Origin: CAVUAT01 sp963739545
GTDB lineage: Bacteria; Actinomycetota; Thermoleophilia; Solirubrobacterales; 70-9
Length of the DNA: 64,000 nucleotides
NCBI GenBank assembly: GCA_963739545.1
Contig: CAVUAT010000012.1
Span: 71,571 to 135,570, forward strand
Direction: 5' to 3'
Position numbers and translations under genes: made by a program. Below, one piece after another: positions 6,777-14,320 of this stretch (the stretch's first letter is position 1; each line of letters begins with the position of its first letter). The notes beneath the pieces are model-generated. The model did no database searches. It had not been told where the DNA came from and saw nothing but the letters and a program-made list of their open reading frames with translations.

Positions 6777-7694
6777 TCAGAAAGCGTTCGAGGCCGACTT
6801 CCACTCCTGGAGGCGCTGCCCGATGAGCTCGGCCCGCTCCTCCTCGCTCCCGCCGTCGAGCACCTCGAGGTCTGAGGGGTCGGCTCGAAGGTAGACGCCG
6901 GCGGTCCTGGCATTCAGGTCGGGGTCGCGATCCGACTTTGTCGTCCAGTACCCGGTGGCGCGGTCGGCGGTCTCGACCGTGATCTCGCCGGTGCCCTCGA
7001 GCTGCGGGGCATTCGGGGCCCGAGGGCGCTCCCCCTTCCAGAAGTAGAGGATGCTCGCCGGATCCCTGCGCTCCTTCACGGCCTCGCTCCAGTAGCGGGC
7101 CGACAGGGTGCCGTCCTCCTGCCATGCCCGGCCGGTCACGTTCAGGCCACCGTCGCGGTCCCGCGAAATGCGCAGGAGGCTCACCGCCGACGGTTCGTCC
7201 TCGCTCCTCACGGTAAGCGAGAGCTGCCACCACAGCCCCACGACCGGTCCGCGGCGACCCTCGGTCTCGATCGCCTTGCGGAGCTTCTGGTTGATCGCTC
7301 GAACCTCCGCTGAACTGGTTGCCGGGTCGTAGCGGACGGAGGTCAGCCCGAGCAGGTCGCTCGGCAGCTTCGAACCGTTCGCGTGGAGGATGAACGTGCG
7401 CCGGATGCCGAGTGCGCCGCCGAACAGCCCGGCCTCGAACACCACGTTGTCGCGCGGCGACGCCTCGCCGGACTCGGACGCGTCCGTCGTCGTCCAGTCG
7501 TCCCGGGCGAACACGAACGCGGCGAAATCGACCTCCTGGGAGAGCTCGACGAGCCGGTCGAGAGTGGACCGCCCGGGGTTGAACGTGGTCGTCCAGGGCT
7601 CGACGTCGGCGACGTCCTCGAGCCCGCGCGTGATCGCCTGGAGCAGCTTGGCCTGCTTGCCCGACGACCCGAGGAAGATGCGCGGCTTGTCCAT
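6777..7694 (-). CDS. TIR-like (Cap12/Pycsar-type) domain protein with C-terminal beta-rich domain
   Basis: A 305-residue protein. Residues 4-125 match the TIR-like domain found in CBASS and Pycsar effectors: RIFLGSSGKQAKLLQAI at the start, STLDRLVELSQEVDFAAFVF, and SPRDNVVFEAGLFGGALG, where Glu87 is the candidate NAD-cleaving residue. Residues about 150-290 are predicted beta-rich with GLWWQLSL, VTGRAW, ILYFWKGE, GTGEITV, GYWTT and AGVYLRA, a pattern like the lipocalin-type cyclic-nucleotide sensor of Cap15 (inference). No signal peptide or membrane span is seen, and no cyclase gene lies nearby. Start: ATG at 7694, with weak GAGTGG ahead; a GTG at 7730 would add 12 residues. It is divergent from the CBS gene across 56 bases. 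Confidence 0.75.
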   Translation of the reverse strand: MDKPRIFLGSSGKQAKLLQAITRGLEDVADVEPWTTTFNPGRSTLDRLVELSQEVDFAAFVFARDDWTTTDASESGEASPRDNVVFEAGLFGGALGIRRTFILHANGSKLPSDLLGLTSVRYDPATSSAEVRAINQKLRKAIETEGRRGPVVGLWWQLSLTVRSEDEPSAVSLLRISRDRDGGLNVTGRAWQEDGTLSARYWSEAVKERRDPASILYFWKGERPRAPNAPQLEGTGEITVETADRATGYWTTKSDRDPDLNARTAGVYLRADPSDLEVLDGGSEEERAELIGQRLQEWKSASNAF

Positions 7695-7750
7695 GCGCCA
7701 CTCTGCAGGATAATCCGTCGATGACCCCACACAAAGCGAGAGGAGCCACG

Positions 7751-8185
7751 ATGGCGAAGAGCGTTAGCGACGCGATGACCAAGGACCCTCGCTCGATCGA
7801 GGCATCGGCGTCAGTGGTCGACGCCGCGCGACTGATGCGAGAGGAGCACATCGGTTCGCTCCCGATAACCGACGCCGAGCAGCTGCTCGGGATGATCACC
7901 GACCGCGACATCACCACGAGAGTGGTCGCCGAGGCCGCAGACCCTGAGACGACGTCGGCCGGGGACGTCTGCTCTCGCGACGTCATCAGTGTTGAGGCCG
8001 ACAAAGACCACGAAGAGGCGATCGAACTCATGGCCCGCCACCAAGTTCGGCGGCTGCCAGTTGTCGAGAACGGCAGACTCGTCGGCATCGTTGCCCAGGC
8101 CGACATCGCCCGCACGGAGAACGAGAAAAGGACCGGTGAGCTCGTCGAGGCGATCTCTGAACCGTCAGAGGCAGAGCGCAAATAG
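7751..8185 (+). CDS. CBS-domain pair protein
   Basis: A 144-residue protein made of two CBS domains and nothing else. The first covers about residues 5-62 (VSDAMTKDPRSIEASASV, SLPITDAEQLLGMITDRDIT), the second about 70-128 (DVISVEADKDHEEAIELM, RRLPVVENGRLVGIVAQADI). Such pairs bind adenine nucleotides and act as energy or stress sensors, usually through partners. GAGAGGAG precedes the ATG at 7751. It is divergent from the TIR gene, which may be coincidental. The C-terminal 15 residues are charged and probably flexible. Confidence 0.88.
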   Translation: MAKSVSDAMTKDPRSIEASASVVDAARLMREEHIGSLPITDAEQLLGMITDRDITTRVVAEAADPETTSAGDVCSRDVISVEADKDHEEAIELMARHQVRRLPVVENGRLVGIVAQADIARTENEKRTGELVEAISEPSEAERK

Positions 8186-8246
8186 CATTACCCCGAGCCG
8201 AGTCATGTGGGGCCGTGGATCACCTGGCGCAAGCTCGGCATCCGCT

Positions 8247-9344
8247 TCACGGAACCTCGACCTCCGGAGTTGCGACGAGCGTCGCCGCGATGGCGACGCC
8301 CGCGAGGCCCTGCAAACTACTGTCGGGAGGCATGTCCAGCGCTTCATACGCGGCGGCGCAAATCTCGGCCTCGCGATGCGATCCGTGGACGGCCAGCGCC
8401 ATTCGCGCCAGCTCGAGCGGCTCCTGCGCCGTTCCTCCCGCCATTACGTTCCCCCACGCAGCCGCGAGGTAGATCAGCACGCGGTCGAGGAGCACGTGGC
8501 GCTTCAAGGTCTCGGGTCCCGGCGCTGGGCCGAGGTCTGCGAACGCCTCTCCGGCGAGGATGCGTTCCAGCTGGCCACCCATCACGGAGCGAATCTGCAG
8601 CGCGTCGAGTCCGACCTGGCGCGCACAGCGCAATGTCTGGAGGACGTTCAGCGCCGGGTCGCCGAAGGGGGTGTCGCTGCCGAAGACGATTCGCCCTGGG
8701 GGCACGAGCGCGAATAGGGCGAGTAGATCGGCGGGGTTCCACCAAGCGGTGTCGAAGACCAGGTTGGGGTGGGAGTCGAGCTCGTCGGCGATCCAGGCCA
8801 GGTCGGTAATCGCAGCGTGCGCGAGAATCACGGTGGCGCCCGGGTATGCCGCTGCGAGCCTGAGCACATGGGCGCCAAGCGGTTCGATCCCCTGCCCGGC
8901 GTGAATCAGCACAGGCAGCGCGTGCTCGTGGGCGAGCGCAAAGATCGCTTCGACCGCAGGTTGGTCGAGGGTGAAGTTCTCAGAGCGCGGGTGGAGCTTG
9001 ATCCCACGCGCGCCGGCGATGATCGCGCGGCTGCCCTCGCCGACCGGGTCAGCGTGCGGGTTCAGCCTGCAGAACGGCACCAGGCGCCCGCCTGAGGCCG
9101 CCGCAGCGTCGATCACAGCGTCGTTGTCTCGCCGGTAATCGCCGTGCTCGACATGAAGGGCGAAGGTCGCCGCGCGCGCTCCGAGCTGGTCGAGTCGGCT
9201 CGCGAGGAATGCGGGCTCACACACGGTGCCGTCGCAGTCGGCGCCCAGGTGGGTGTGGGCGTCGAACACGGCCAGTGCGGGCAGACTTTGCAGCAGGGGC
9301 GCCAGCCAGCGCTCGAGGCCGGCGCTGGTATCCGTCACGCTCAT
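8247..9344 (-). CDS. Amidohydrolase family (TIM-barrel, amidohydrolase-2 type)
   Basis: A 365-residue metal-dependent hydrolase or decarboxylase. Visible metal-site motifs are FDAHTHLG (the HxH of strand 1), GIKLHP, LIHAGQG, ILAHAAI and GSDTPFGDP (the Asp of strand 8). The family acts on amide, ester or carboxylated substrates in the cytoplasm; the substrate here is unknown. The C-terminal 80 residues are an extra helical part. Its ATG overlaps the stop of the small gene upstream (9341-9344), so the two are translationally coupled. It is convergent with the CBS gene. Confidence 0.82.
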   Translation of the reverse strand: MSVTDTSAGLERWLAPLLQSLPALAVFDAHTHLGADCDGTVCEPAFLASRLDQLGARAATFALHVEHGDYRRDNDAVIDAAAASGGRLVPFCRLNPHADPVGEGSRAIIAGARGIKLHPRSENFTLDQPAVEAIFALAHEHALPVLIHAGQGIEPLGAHVLRLAAAYPGATVILAHAAITDLAWIADELDSHPNLVFDTAWWNPADLLALFALVPPGRIVFGSDTPFGDPALNVLQTLRCARQVGLDALQIRSVMGGQLERILAGEAFADLGPAPGPETLKRHVLLDRVLIYLAAAWGNVMAGGTAQEPLELARMALAVHGSHREAEICAAAYEALDMPPDSSLQGLAGVAIAATLVATPEVEVP

Positions 9345-9544
9345 CGCCGCTCGTCATCCCGCGGTGGCGCGAGAAGGCCCAGCGCCGCAGCGTCAGCGAG
9401 CGCACGGCACACCACGTTCGCGGTTGCGTGCGCCGCGGTGTAAGCGAGGCGCCGCACGGGCGCGATAGCGCTGCGGGAGTCGTGCGTCGAGCCCTCATCA
9501 CGGGCCCCAGGCTTAGCTACGGCCGTCGCGACTCTCGTCGCCAT
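9341..9544 (-). CDS. Small hypothetical protein (67 residues)
   Basis: A short gene supported by an excellent ribosome site, AAGGAGG six bases before the ATG at 9544, and by a 4-nt overlap with the amidohydrolase start downstream. The product is Ala- and Arg-rich, soluble, and contains a middle helix (PVRRLAYTAAHATANVV) with one Cys. I do not recognise it. It may exist mainly to couple translation to the amidohydrolase. Confidence 0.55.
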   Translation of the reverse strand: MATRVATAVAKPGARDEGSTHDSRSAIAPVRRLAYTAAHATANVVCRALADAAALGLLAPPRDDERR

Positions 9545-9619
9545 GGTTCCTCCTTGGTTCACGGCCACGACGCTACGCGGGGGAAGGAGCCCGCACATCG
9601 GCGCCAGCACGAGACTGTG

Positions 9620-9637
9620 CTCAGCGCTAGTACTGAA
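9620..9637. repeat. Left copy of an inverted 18-bp repeat around the two-component operon
   Basis: CTCAGCGCTAGTACTGAA here matches, in inverted orientation and at 16 of 18 positions, the sequence at 12323-12340 that ends the response-regulator gene. The left copy is in the presumed promoter region of the kinase gene, next to the small dyad CCTGC-GCT-GCAGG at about 9638-9650. Confidence 0.4.
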
Positions 9638-9709
9638 CCTGCGCTGCAGGCTGATACTTCAGTGCCAGCACAGTTGTCGGAAGGCAGGAAAACCAGGAGG
9701 ATTCCGTCG

Positions 9710-11695
9710 ATGCGAGGCGCGAGGATGCTTGCTTGGTCGATCGCGGCGGTCGCGTTAGCGGCCGTGCCGGCGATCATCCTGCTCAACGCCGGGGCAGGTC
9801 AGTACCAGGAGGACGGGCTCTCGAATGTCCTCGGTCCGGTCGCGGTTCTCGCCTCCGTCGGAACTGGGTTGGTGGTCGCGTTGAAGCGGCCGACGAACCC
9901 AATCGGCTGGCTCCTGCTCGGGAACGCGTTGGTGCTCGCGGGGGCCGGGCTATCGATCACCTACGCGGGCTATGCGTTCGAGCATCCGGGCTCGCTTCCG
10001 GGAGGGCGGCTTGCGGCGATTTGGGACACAGCAGGATGGCCCCTTCTATTCGCCGGGGTGATCGCGATCGCGTTCGTCTTCCCGGACGGAAGGCTGCCGT
10101 CTCGGCGTTGGCGCCCACTGGCAATCGTCGGAGCCGCCTCATTCGTGCTGACGTTGGTCGGAGGGCTGCTTGGGGACGAGCCCCTCGACGCTCCCTTCGA
10201 GGAGGTGGCACCCCTGGCGGTCCTACCGGCGTCGATCACCGGCTCGATGCAGGGACTCGGCCTGCTCGGCATGTTCGTCACCTTCATCGCGGCGATGGTC
10301 GCGCTGGTTTCGCGGTTCCGAGGCTCCGAGGGCGAGCTGCGGTCCCAGATGAAGTGGATCGCTTATGCGGCTGCGCTGATCCCAATCTCAATCGTGGTCG
10401 GCACGCTCGATGGGGCGGACTCGGGTTGGCCCACCACGATCGCGCTGATGGCGGTCGAGATTGCGATCCCGGCCGCGATCGGGATCGCCGTGCTGCGCTA
10501 CCGGCTGTACGAGATCGATCGCCTGATCAATGCGACGCTGGTGTACGGCTTAATGACGGCGCTGCTGGCGGCCGCGTTTGTCACGGTGACGCTCGTCGGC
10601 GGCGTCGTGATCGGTGGCGACTCGGCCCTGTCGACGGCCGCGGCGACCCTCGCGGTCACCCTCGCCTTCCGACCCCTGCGTCACCGGGTCCAGCAACTGG
10701 TTGATCGCCGCTTCAACCGGGCGCGCTACGAGGGCCTCCGGCAGGTCGATCACTTCCTCGGCGAGCTCCGGACCGGCGCGGCCGAGCCCGAGGGGATCGG
10801 CGAGGTGCTCGCCGAGGCGGCCTCAGACCCGAGCCTCCGTCTGTTCTTCTGGCTGCCCGATGACGGTGTCCACGCCGATGCGGCCGGACGCCTCGTCCCC
10901 GAGTTGCCTGCCTTGCCCGCCGGCCGCACGCCGGTGCGTCGCGGCGAGCTTCAACTCGCCACCCTCGTCCACGACCCAGCGCTGCTCGACCGCTCGAGCT
11001 TGCTCGACCCTGTGATCCTCAGGGCGGGCCTCGCGATCGAGATCGCGAGGCTCCGGGTCGAGGTGCGTCGCCAGCTATCCGAGGTCGAGCAGTCGCGGGC
11101 CCGAATCGTCACCGCTACCTACGAGGAACGACGACGGCTTGAGCGAGATCTCCATGATGGGGCCCAGCAGCACCTTGTCTCGCTCGGACTCGACCTGCGC
11201 CACCTCCAGCACGAGCTGGGCCCCGCCGCAGGAGGGGAGACCCGGGCCGAGCTCGATTCCGTCGTGACCGGCCTCAGCGAGGCGATCGAGGAGCTGAGGG
11301 AGCTCGCGCGAGGGGTGCGCCCGGCCGCCCTCGATGACGGCCTTGCACCCGCGCTTCGCGAGCTCGCCTCGCGCGCCCCGATCGGCACCGAGGTCCAGGC
11401 GAGCGATGAGCGCTTTGGACACGAGATCGAGGCCGCCGCCTACTTCGTCGCCAGCGAAGCCCTGACCAACGCCGTCAAACACGCTGACGGCTCCCGGGTC
11501 CTACTACGGGCACATCGCGACAACGGCACTCTGGTGTTGTCGGTCTCCGACGACGGCCATGGCGGGGCGACGCCGGCGCCGGGCTCGGGCCTGACCGGCC
11601 TCGCGGACAGGGTGGCCGCTCTCGGCGGCCGGCTTGACCTGAAGAGCGACGGTGCCGGCACCTCCTTGGTTGCGGAGTTCCCATGCGAGTCGTGA
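9710..11695 (+). CDS. NarL-family sensor histidine kinase, membrane-bound
   Basis: A 661-residue kinase. The N-terminal half has several membrane segments (for example MLAWSIAAVALAAVPAIILL, LVVALKRPTNPIGWLLLGNA, ALVLAGAGLSITYAGYAF, further helices to about residue 310). After a GAF-like linker, the HisKA_3 box ERRRLERDLHDGAQQHLVSL carries the phosphorylated His, and the ATPase part shows ASEALTNAVKHA (N box) and VSDDGHGG with GSGLTGLADRV (G boxes). No periplasmic ligand domain is evident, so the membrane or a lipid may be sensed. AGGAGG lies nine bases before the ATG at 9710. It overlaps the regulator gene by 13 bases. Confidence 0.92.
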   Translation: MRGARMLAWSIAAVALAAVPAIILLNAGAGQYQEDGLSNVLGPVAVLASVGTGLVVALKRPTNPIGWLLLGNALVLAGAGLSITYAGYAFEHPGSLPGGRLAAIWDTAGWPLLFAGVIAIAFVFPDGRLPSRRWRPLAIVGAASFVLTLVGGLLGDEPLDAPFEEVAPLAVLPASITGSMQGLGLLGMFVTFIAAMVALVSRFRGSEGELRSQMKWIAYAAALIPISIVVGTLDGADSGWPTTIALMAVEIAIPAAIGIAVLRYRLYEIDRLINATLVYGLMTALLAAAFVTVTLVGGVVIGGDSALSTAAATLAVTLAFRPLRHRVQQLVDRRFNRARYEGLRQVDHFLGELRTGAAEPEGIGEVLAEAASDPSLRLFFWLPDDGVHADAAGRLVPELPALPAGRTPVRRGELQLATLVHDPALLDRSSLLDPVILRAGLAIEIARLRVEVRRQLSEVEQSRARIVTATYEERRRLERDLHDGAQQHLVSLGLDLRHLQHELGPAAGGETRAELDSVVTGLSEAIEELRELARGVRPAALDDGLAPALRELASRAPIGTEVQASDERFGHEIEAAAYFVASEALTNAVKHADGSRVLLRAHRDNGTLVLSVSDDGHGGATPAPGSGLTGLADRVAALGGRLDLKSDGAGTSLVAEFPCES

Positions 11696-12339
11696 TCGCC
11701 GAGGACCAGGCGCTGTTGCGAGAGGGCCTCGCTCGCCTGTTCGCGGACGCGAGCCATGAGGTCGTCGCCTCCGTCGGTGACGCTGACAGGCTGCGCGCCG
11801 CCGTCAGCGAGCACGACCCGGACCTCGCCGTCGTCGACGTGCGGATGCCGCCCACCTTCACCGACGAGGGGCTGCGAGCAGCCCACTGGATCCGGGACGC
11901 TCACCCCGAAGTGGGCGTCCTCGTCCTCTCGCAGCACATCGAGGCTGCCGGCGCCGTCGACCTGGTCTCGCAGAGCGGCTTCGGCTACCTGCTCAAAGAC
12001 CGGGTGCTGGAGGTGAGCGAGTTCATGGACGCCGCCGAGCGGGTCGAGCGAGGTGGTTCGGCGTTGGATCCGCAGGTCGTTGCGACGCTCGTGTCCTCGG
12101 AGTCCGACCGGGGGCCCGGGGGCCTCACGCCCCGCGAGCGAGAGATTCTCGCGCTGATGGCTGAGGGTCTCACCAACGCGGGGATCGCCAACCGCCTCGT
12201 GCTCACCGAGCGAACGGTGGAAAGCCACGTGCGCAATGTCTTCTCGAAGTTGGATCTGCCCGGGGGAGAGGACGGTCATCGCCGGGTGCTGGCGGTGCTC
12301 TCCTACCTGAGCGGGCCGCGATCTCAGTACCAGCGCTGA
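11683..12339 (+). CDS. NarL/LuxR-family response regulator
   Basis: A 218-residue regulator cotranscribed with the kinase. The receiver domain (1-120) shows the acidic pair EDQ at residues 7-8, the phospho-acceptor Asp in VVDVRMPP and the Lys in YLLKD. The LuxR-type HTH (about 145-208) reads LTPREREILALMAEGLTNAG and TERTVESHVRNVFSKL. It likely controls its own operon and the small membrane protein 110 bases downstream. The last codons lie inside the right copy of the 18-bp inverted repeat. Confidence 0.94.
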   Translation: MRVVIAEDQALLREGLARLFADASHEVVASVGDADRLRAAVSEHDPDLAVVDVRMPPTFTDEGLRAAHWIRDAHPEVGVLVLSQHIEAAGAVDLVSQSGFGYLLKDRVLEVSEFMDAAERVERGGSALDPQVVATLVSSESDRGPGGLTPREREILALMAEGLTNAGIANRLVLTERTVESHVRNVFSKLDLPGGEDGHRRVLAVLSYLSGPRSQYQR

Positions 12340-12340
12340 G
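12323..12340. repeat. Right copy of the inverted 18-bp repeat
   Basis: CTCAGTACCAGCGCTGAG overlaps the last codons and stop of the response-regulator gene and is the inverted counterpart of 9620-9637. It could be an autoregulatory site or chance similarity. Confidence 0.35.
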
Positions 12341-12449
12341 AGACGTCAGGTGGGAGCGCCGAGGTGACTCGGGTGCTGGCCTCGATGACGGACTGCACCG
12401 GCGCTCTTAGCTTGGGCACATGACGTTCCCCAACAACGAAGGAGTTGCA

Positions 12450-12740
12450 ATGGAATCGACAGTCAGTCGTTCAGGCATCGACCTGGCCAAGCAGACCGCC
12501 CGTCCCGGGCTGGCGCTGGTCCTGGCCCTGCTCTCGGTCCTCGGTTCGCTCATGACCTGGGACACACTGCCCGGCGGAGGGTTCGTATGGGGCGCACCGC
12601 TCGCGATCGCCGCGATCGTCCTCGGCGTGCAGGCGCGTCAGCGCTCTGAGATCGGCCGGGGCAAGGCCACCGCGGCCATCGTGATCGGCGGGCTGATGCT
12701 CGCCCAGATGGCCGTCTGGACGGTCGTCTCGGCCCTGTAG
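12450..12740 (+). CDS. Small three-span membrane protein
   Basis: A 96-residue protein with three hydrophobic helices: LALVLALLSVLGSLMTW, GAPLAIAAIVLGVQA and ATAAIVIGGLMLAQMAVWTV, in the style of DUF4190-like small membrane proteins. AAGGAG stands before the ATG at 12450. It is the first gene after the two-component system and may be its target, as small membrane proteins often are for NarL-family kinases of this build. Function unknown. Confidence 0.65.
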   Translation: MESTVSRSGIDLAKQTARPGLALVLALLSVLGSLMTWDTLPGGGFVWGAPLAIAAIVLGVQARQRSEIGRGKATAAIVIGGLMLAQMAVWTVVSAL

Positions 12741-13046
12741 TTCGTGGCGATCGCGTGCGAACGGCTCTGGTGCGAGTGGATTCGACCATGTGGCGGATCG
12801 CCTCAGAGCATGGCTGGCGAAACCCCCGAACTAGCGGGGGTTTCGCTCAGTCGGGGCTGGATTTGATCCAGCGACCCGCCGACTCCCGGCCCTGAATCTC
12901 CGCTGAGTCCTATCCCGCCGCGTCTTTTCGGGGCCGCGAGCTCCGTCAGGCCCAGGGGCTCGTCGTGCTCGGCTGGGTCGCCATGCAGGGCTCAACCCCA
13001 AGCGCTGCGCGGAGCTGGCCGAGGTCCCGATCGCCGTGAGCTGGAA
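12741..13046. other. Intergenic region with one hairpin, no convincing gene
   Basis: A 306-base gap between convergent genes. Apart from the terminator at 12818-12845 it holds no open frame with a ribosome site. The last part (about 12985-13050) can be read as a short C-terminal-like stretch ending at a TAG, possibly a gene remnant, but nothing supports it. Confidence 0.5.
12818..12845. terminator. Bidirectional intrinsic terminator
   Basis: CGAAACCCCCG-AACTAG-CGGGGGTTTCG is a perfect 11-bp stem with a 6-base loop between two convergent genes. The A/T-rich ends of the stem supply a T run in both directions. Confidence 0.75.
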
Positions 13047-13352
13047 CTAGCCGGGGAAGTCGCTGGTCTCGGCGACCTCGTGGATCGCAACCTCGGGCTG
13101 GGCCGAGACGAGCAAGCGAAGCGAAGCGGCGAACTCCTGCAGCGCGGGCTGCTGGAAGTGGGCGTCGAGCGCCTCGCGGTCGGTCCACTCCTCGACCGCC
13201 ACGAACGCGCTCGGGTCCTCCACGGCGGCGAAAAAGCCGTAGCGGATGCAGCCCTTCTCGCGGCGGGATGCGTCCTGCATGCGCTCGAGCGCGGCGACGA
13301 GCGCAGCGCGGTGGTCCGGCTTGCAACTGACGCGTCCGATTACGAGGATCAC
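13047..13352 (-). CDS. Antibiotic biosynthesis monooxygenase-domain (YgiN-like) protein
   Basis: A 101-residue ferredoxin-like alpha+beta protein of the ABM family: MILVIGRVSCKPDHRAAL, then GCIRYGFFAAVEDPSAFVAV and EEWTDREALDAHFQQPA, in the usual order. Members are dimeric, cofactor-free quinol or heme-related monooxygenases or regulatory dimers. Substrate unknown. It is followed upstream on the same strand by the 36-residue membrane peptide gene. Confidence 0.85.
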   Translation of the reverse strand: MILVIGRVSCKPDHRAALVAALERMQDASRREKGCIRYGFFAAVEDPSAFVAVEEWTDREALDAHFQQPALQEFAASLRLLVSAQPEVAIHEVAETSDFPG

Positions 13353-13384
13353 GCGTCCACCCTAAGCGAGACGGCGCCGGGCGG

Positions 13385-13495
13385 CTAGGCCCGCCGGCCG
13401 AGGCGGGCGCGTAGCGCCGCGATCCAGATGCCCGCAAGCGGAGCAATGGCCAGCGTCAACTCCTCGAGAGGCACTCCGCTCACGTGGGCGATCAT
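13385..13495 (-). CDS. 36-residue single-span membrane peptide
   Basis: A short frame starting with ATG at 13495 and preceded by TTAGGA six bases away. The product MIAHVSGVPLEEL is followed by one hydrophobic helix (LTLAIAPLAGIWIAAL) and a basic tail (RARLGRRA), the layout of a small inner-membrane protein with the C-terminus in the cytosol. The motif HVxGVPxEE is one I associate with short actinobacterial membrane peptides, but that is memory and not a search. It is divergent from the HxlR gene across 75 bases, so the HxlR protein is a plausible regulator. Confidence 0.55.
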   Translation of the reverse strand: MIAHVSGVPLEELTLAIAPLAGIWIAALRARLGRRA

Positions 13496-13570
13496 CTGTG
13501 GTCCTAACCTTGCTCCTGAATTACAACTAGAAGTATTTATACCAGGACTGCCCGTGGCTAAACTCCACCT

Positions 13571-14251
13571 ATGAGCACCAAACGCACCTACGGAGAGGCA
13601 TGCGGATTGGCGCACGCCGGCGAGCTCGTCGGCGAGCGCTGGGCCCTGCTCGCGGTCCGCGAGCTGCTGCTCGGGCCGAAGCGCTTCACCGACCTGCGTG
13701 CGGGAATCCCCCGCGTCAGCCCGAACGTGCTCGGCCAGCGCCTGCGCGAGCTCGAGGCGGCGGGGATCGTGCGCCGCCGGACCCTCCCCCCGCCCGCCGG
13801 CTCCCGCGTCTATGAGCTCACCGAATGGGGCCACGACCTCGAACCCGTGGCCCTGCAGCTGGGCGCCTGGGCCGCGCGCTCGCCCTCGTTCCCGCTGGAG
13901 GCAGGGATTGGCGTCGACTCGCTGGTGCTCGGGTTGAAGGCGGTGTTCGACCCTTCTGCGGCCGGCGAGATGGAGTTGCGCAGCGGGCTGGTGCTCGACG
14001 GCCAGCCATTCCACATGAACGTCTCGGGCGGCGCGATGGAGATCGGCCGCGAGCTGCCGGCTGAACCCGAGCTGACGATCGACACCGACCCGGCGACCCT
14101 CAACGCGATCGTCTTCGCGGGCCGCGAGCTGGATGAGGCGATCGCCGCCGGCGAGCTGAAGCTGACCGGCTCGCGCGAGGCCTTCGAGGCGTTGCTTGGC
14201 GTCTTCGCCCTCCCCGAGCCGGCACCGCCACCCGAGCCCTCGCCCGCCTAG
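13571..14251 (+). CDS. HxlR-type regulator fused to an SCP2-like domain
   Basis: A 226-residue protein. Residues 8-100 form an HxlR winged helix (GELVGERWALLAVRELLLG, KRFTDLRAGIPRVSPNVLGQ, GSRVYELTEWG). Residues about 115-210 resemble a sterol-carrier-type (SCP2) pocket: EMELRSGLVLDGQPFHMNV, TIDTDPATLNAIVFAG, AGELKLTGSREAFEALLGVF. The fusion suggests a repressor that binds a hydrophobic ligand. TAAACT at 13559-13564 lies 6 bases before the ATG (leaderless), and the small dyad GTATTTATAC at 13533-13542 is a possible operator. The Pro-rich end is probably disordered. Confidence 0.85.
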   Translation: MSTKRTYGEACGLAHAGELVGERWALLAVRELLLGPKRFTDLRAGIPRVSPNVLGQRLRELEAAGIVRRRTLPPPAGSRVYELTEWGHDLEPVALQLGAWAARSPSFPLEAGIGVDSLVLGLKAVFDPSAAGEMELRSGLVLDGQPFHMNVSGGAMEIGRELPAEPELTIDTDPATLNAIVFAGRELDEAIAAGELKLTGSREAFEALLGVFALPEPAPPPEPSPA

Positions 14252-14320
14252 CTAGGGCTCACGCAACGGGCGGGCTACCTGCAGGGTTCAAGGCGCACGA
14301 CCGCGCAAGCGTCGCCCGCC

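Noticed and set aside
12946..13446. A 166-residue minus-strand frame covering the ABM gene and its flank.
   Set aside because: The ABM gene in another frame has clear family motifs; this frame is Arg/Pro-rich noise.
14252..14320. GGGCGGGC and GCCCGCCC in the gap after the HxlR gene, as a terminator.
   Set aside because: The loop would be about 45 bases and no T run follows, so it is not convincing as an intrinsic terminator.
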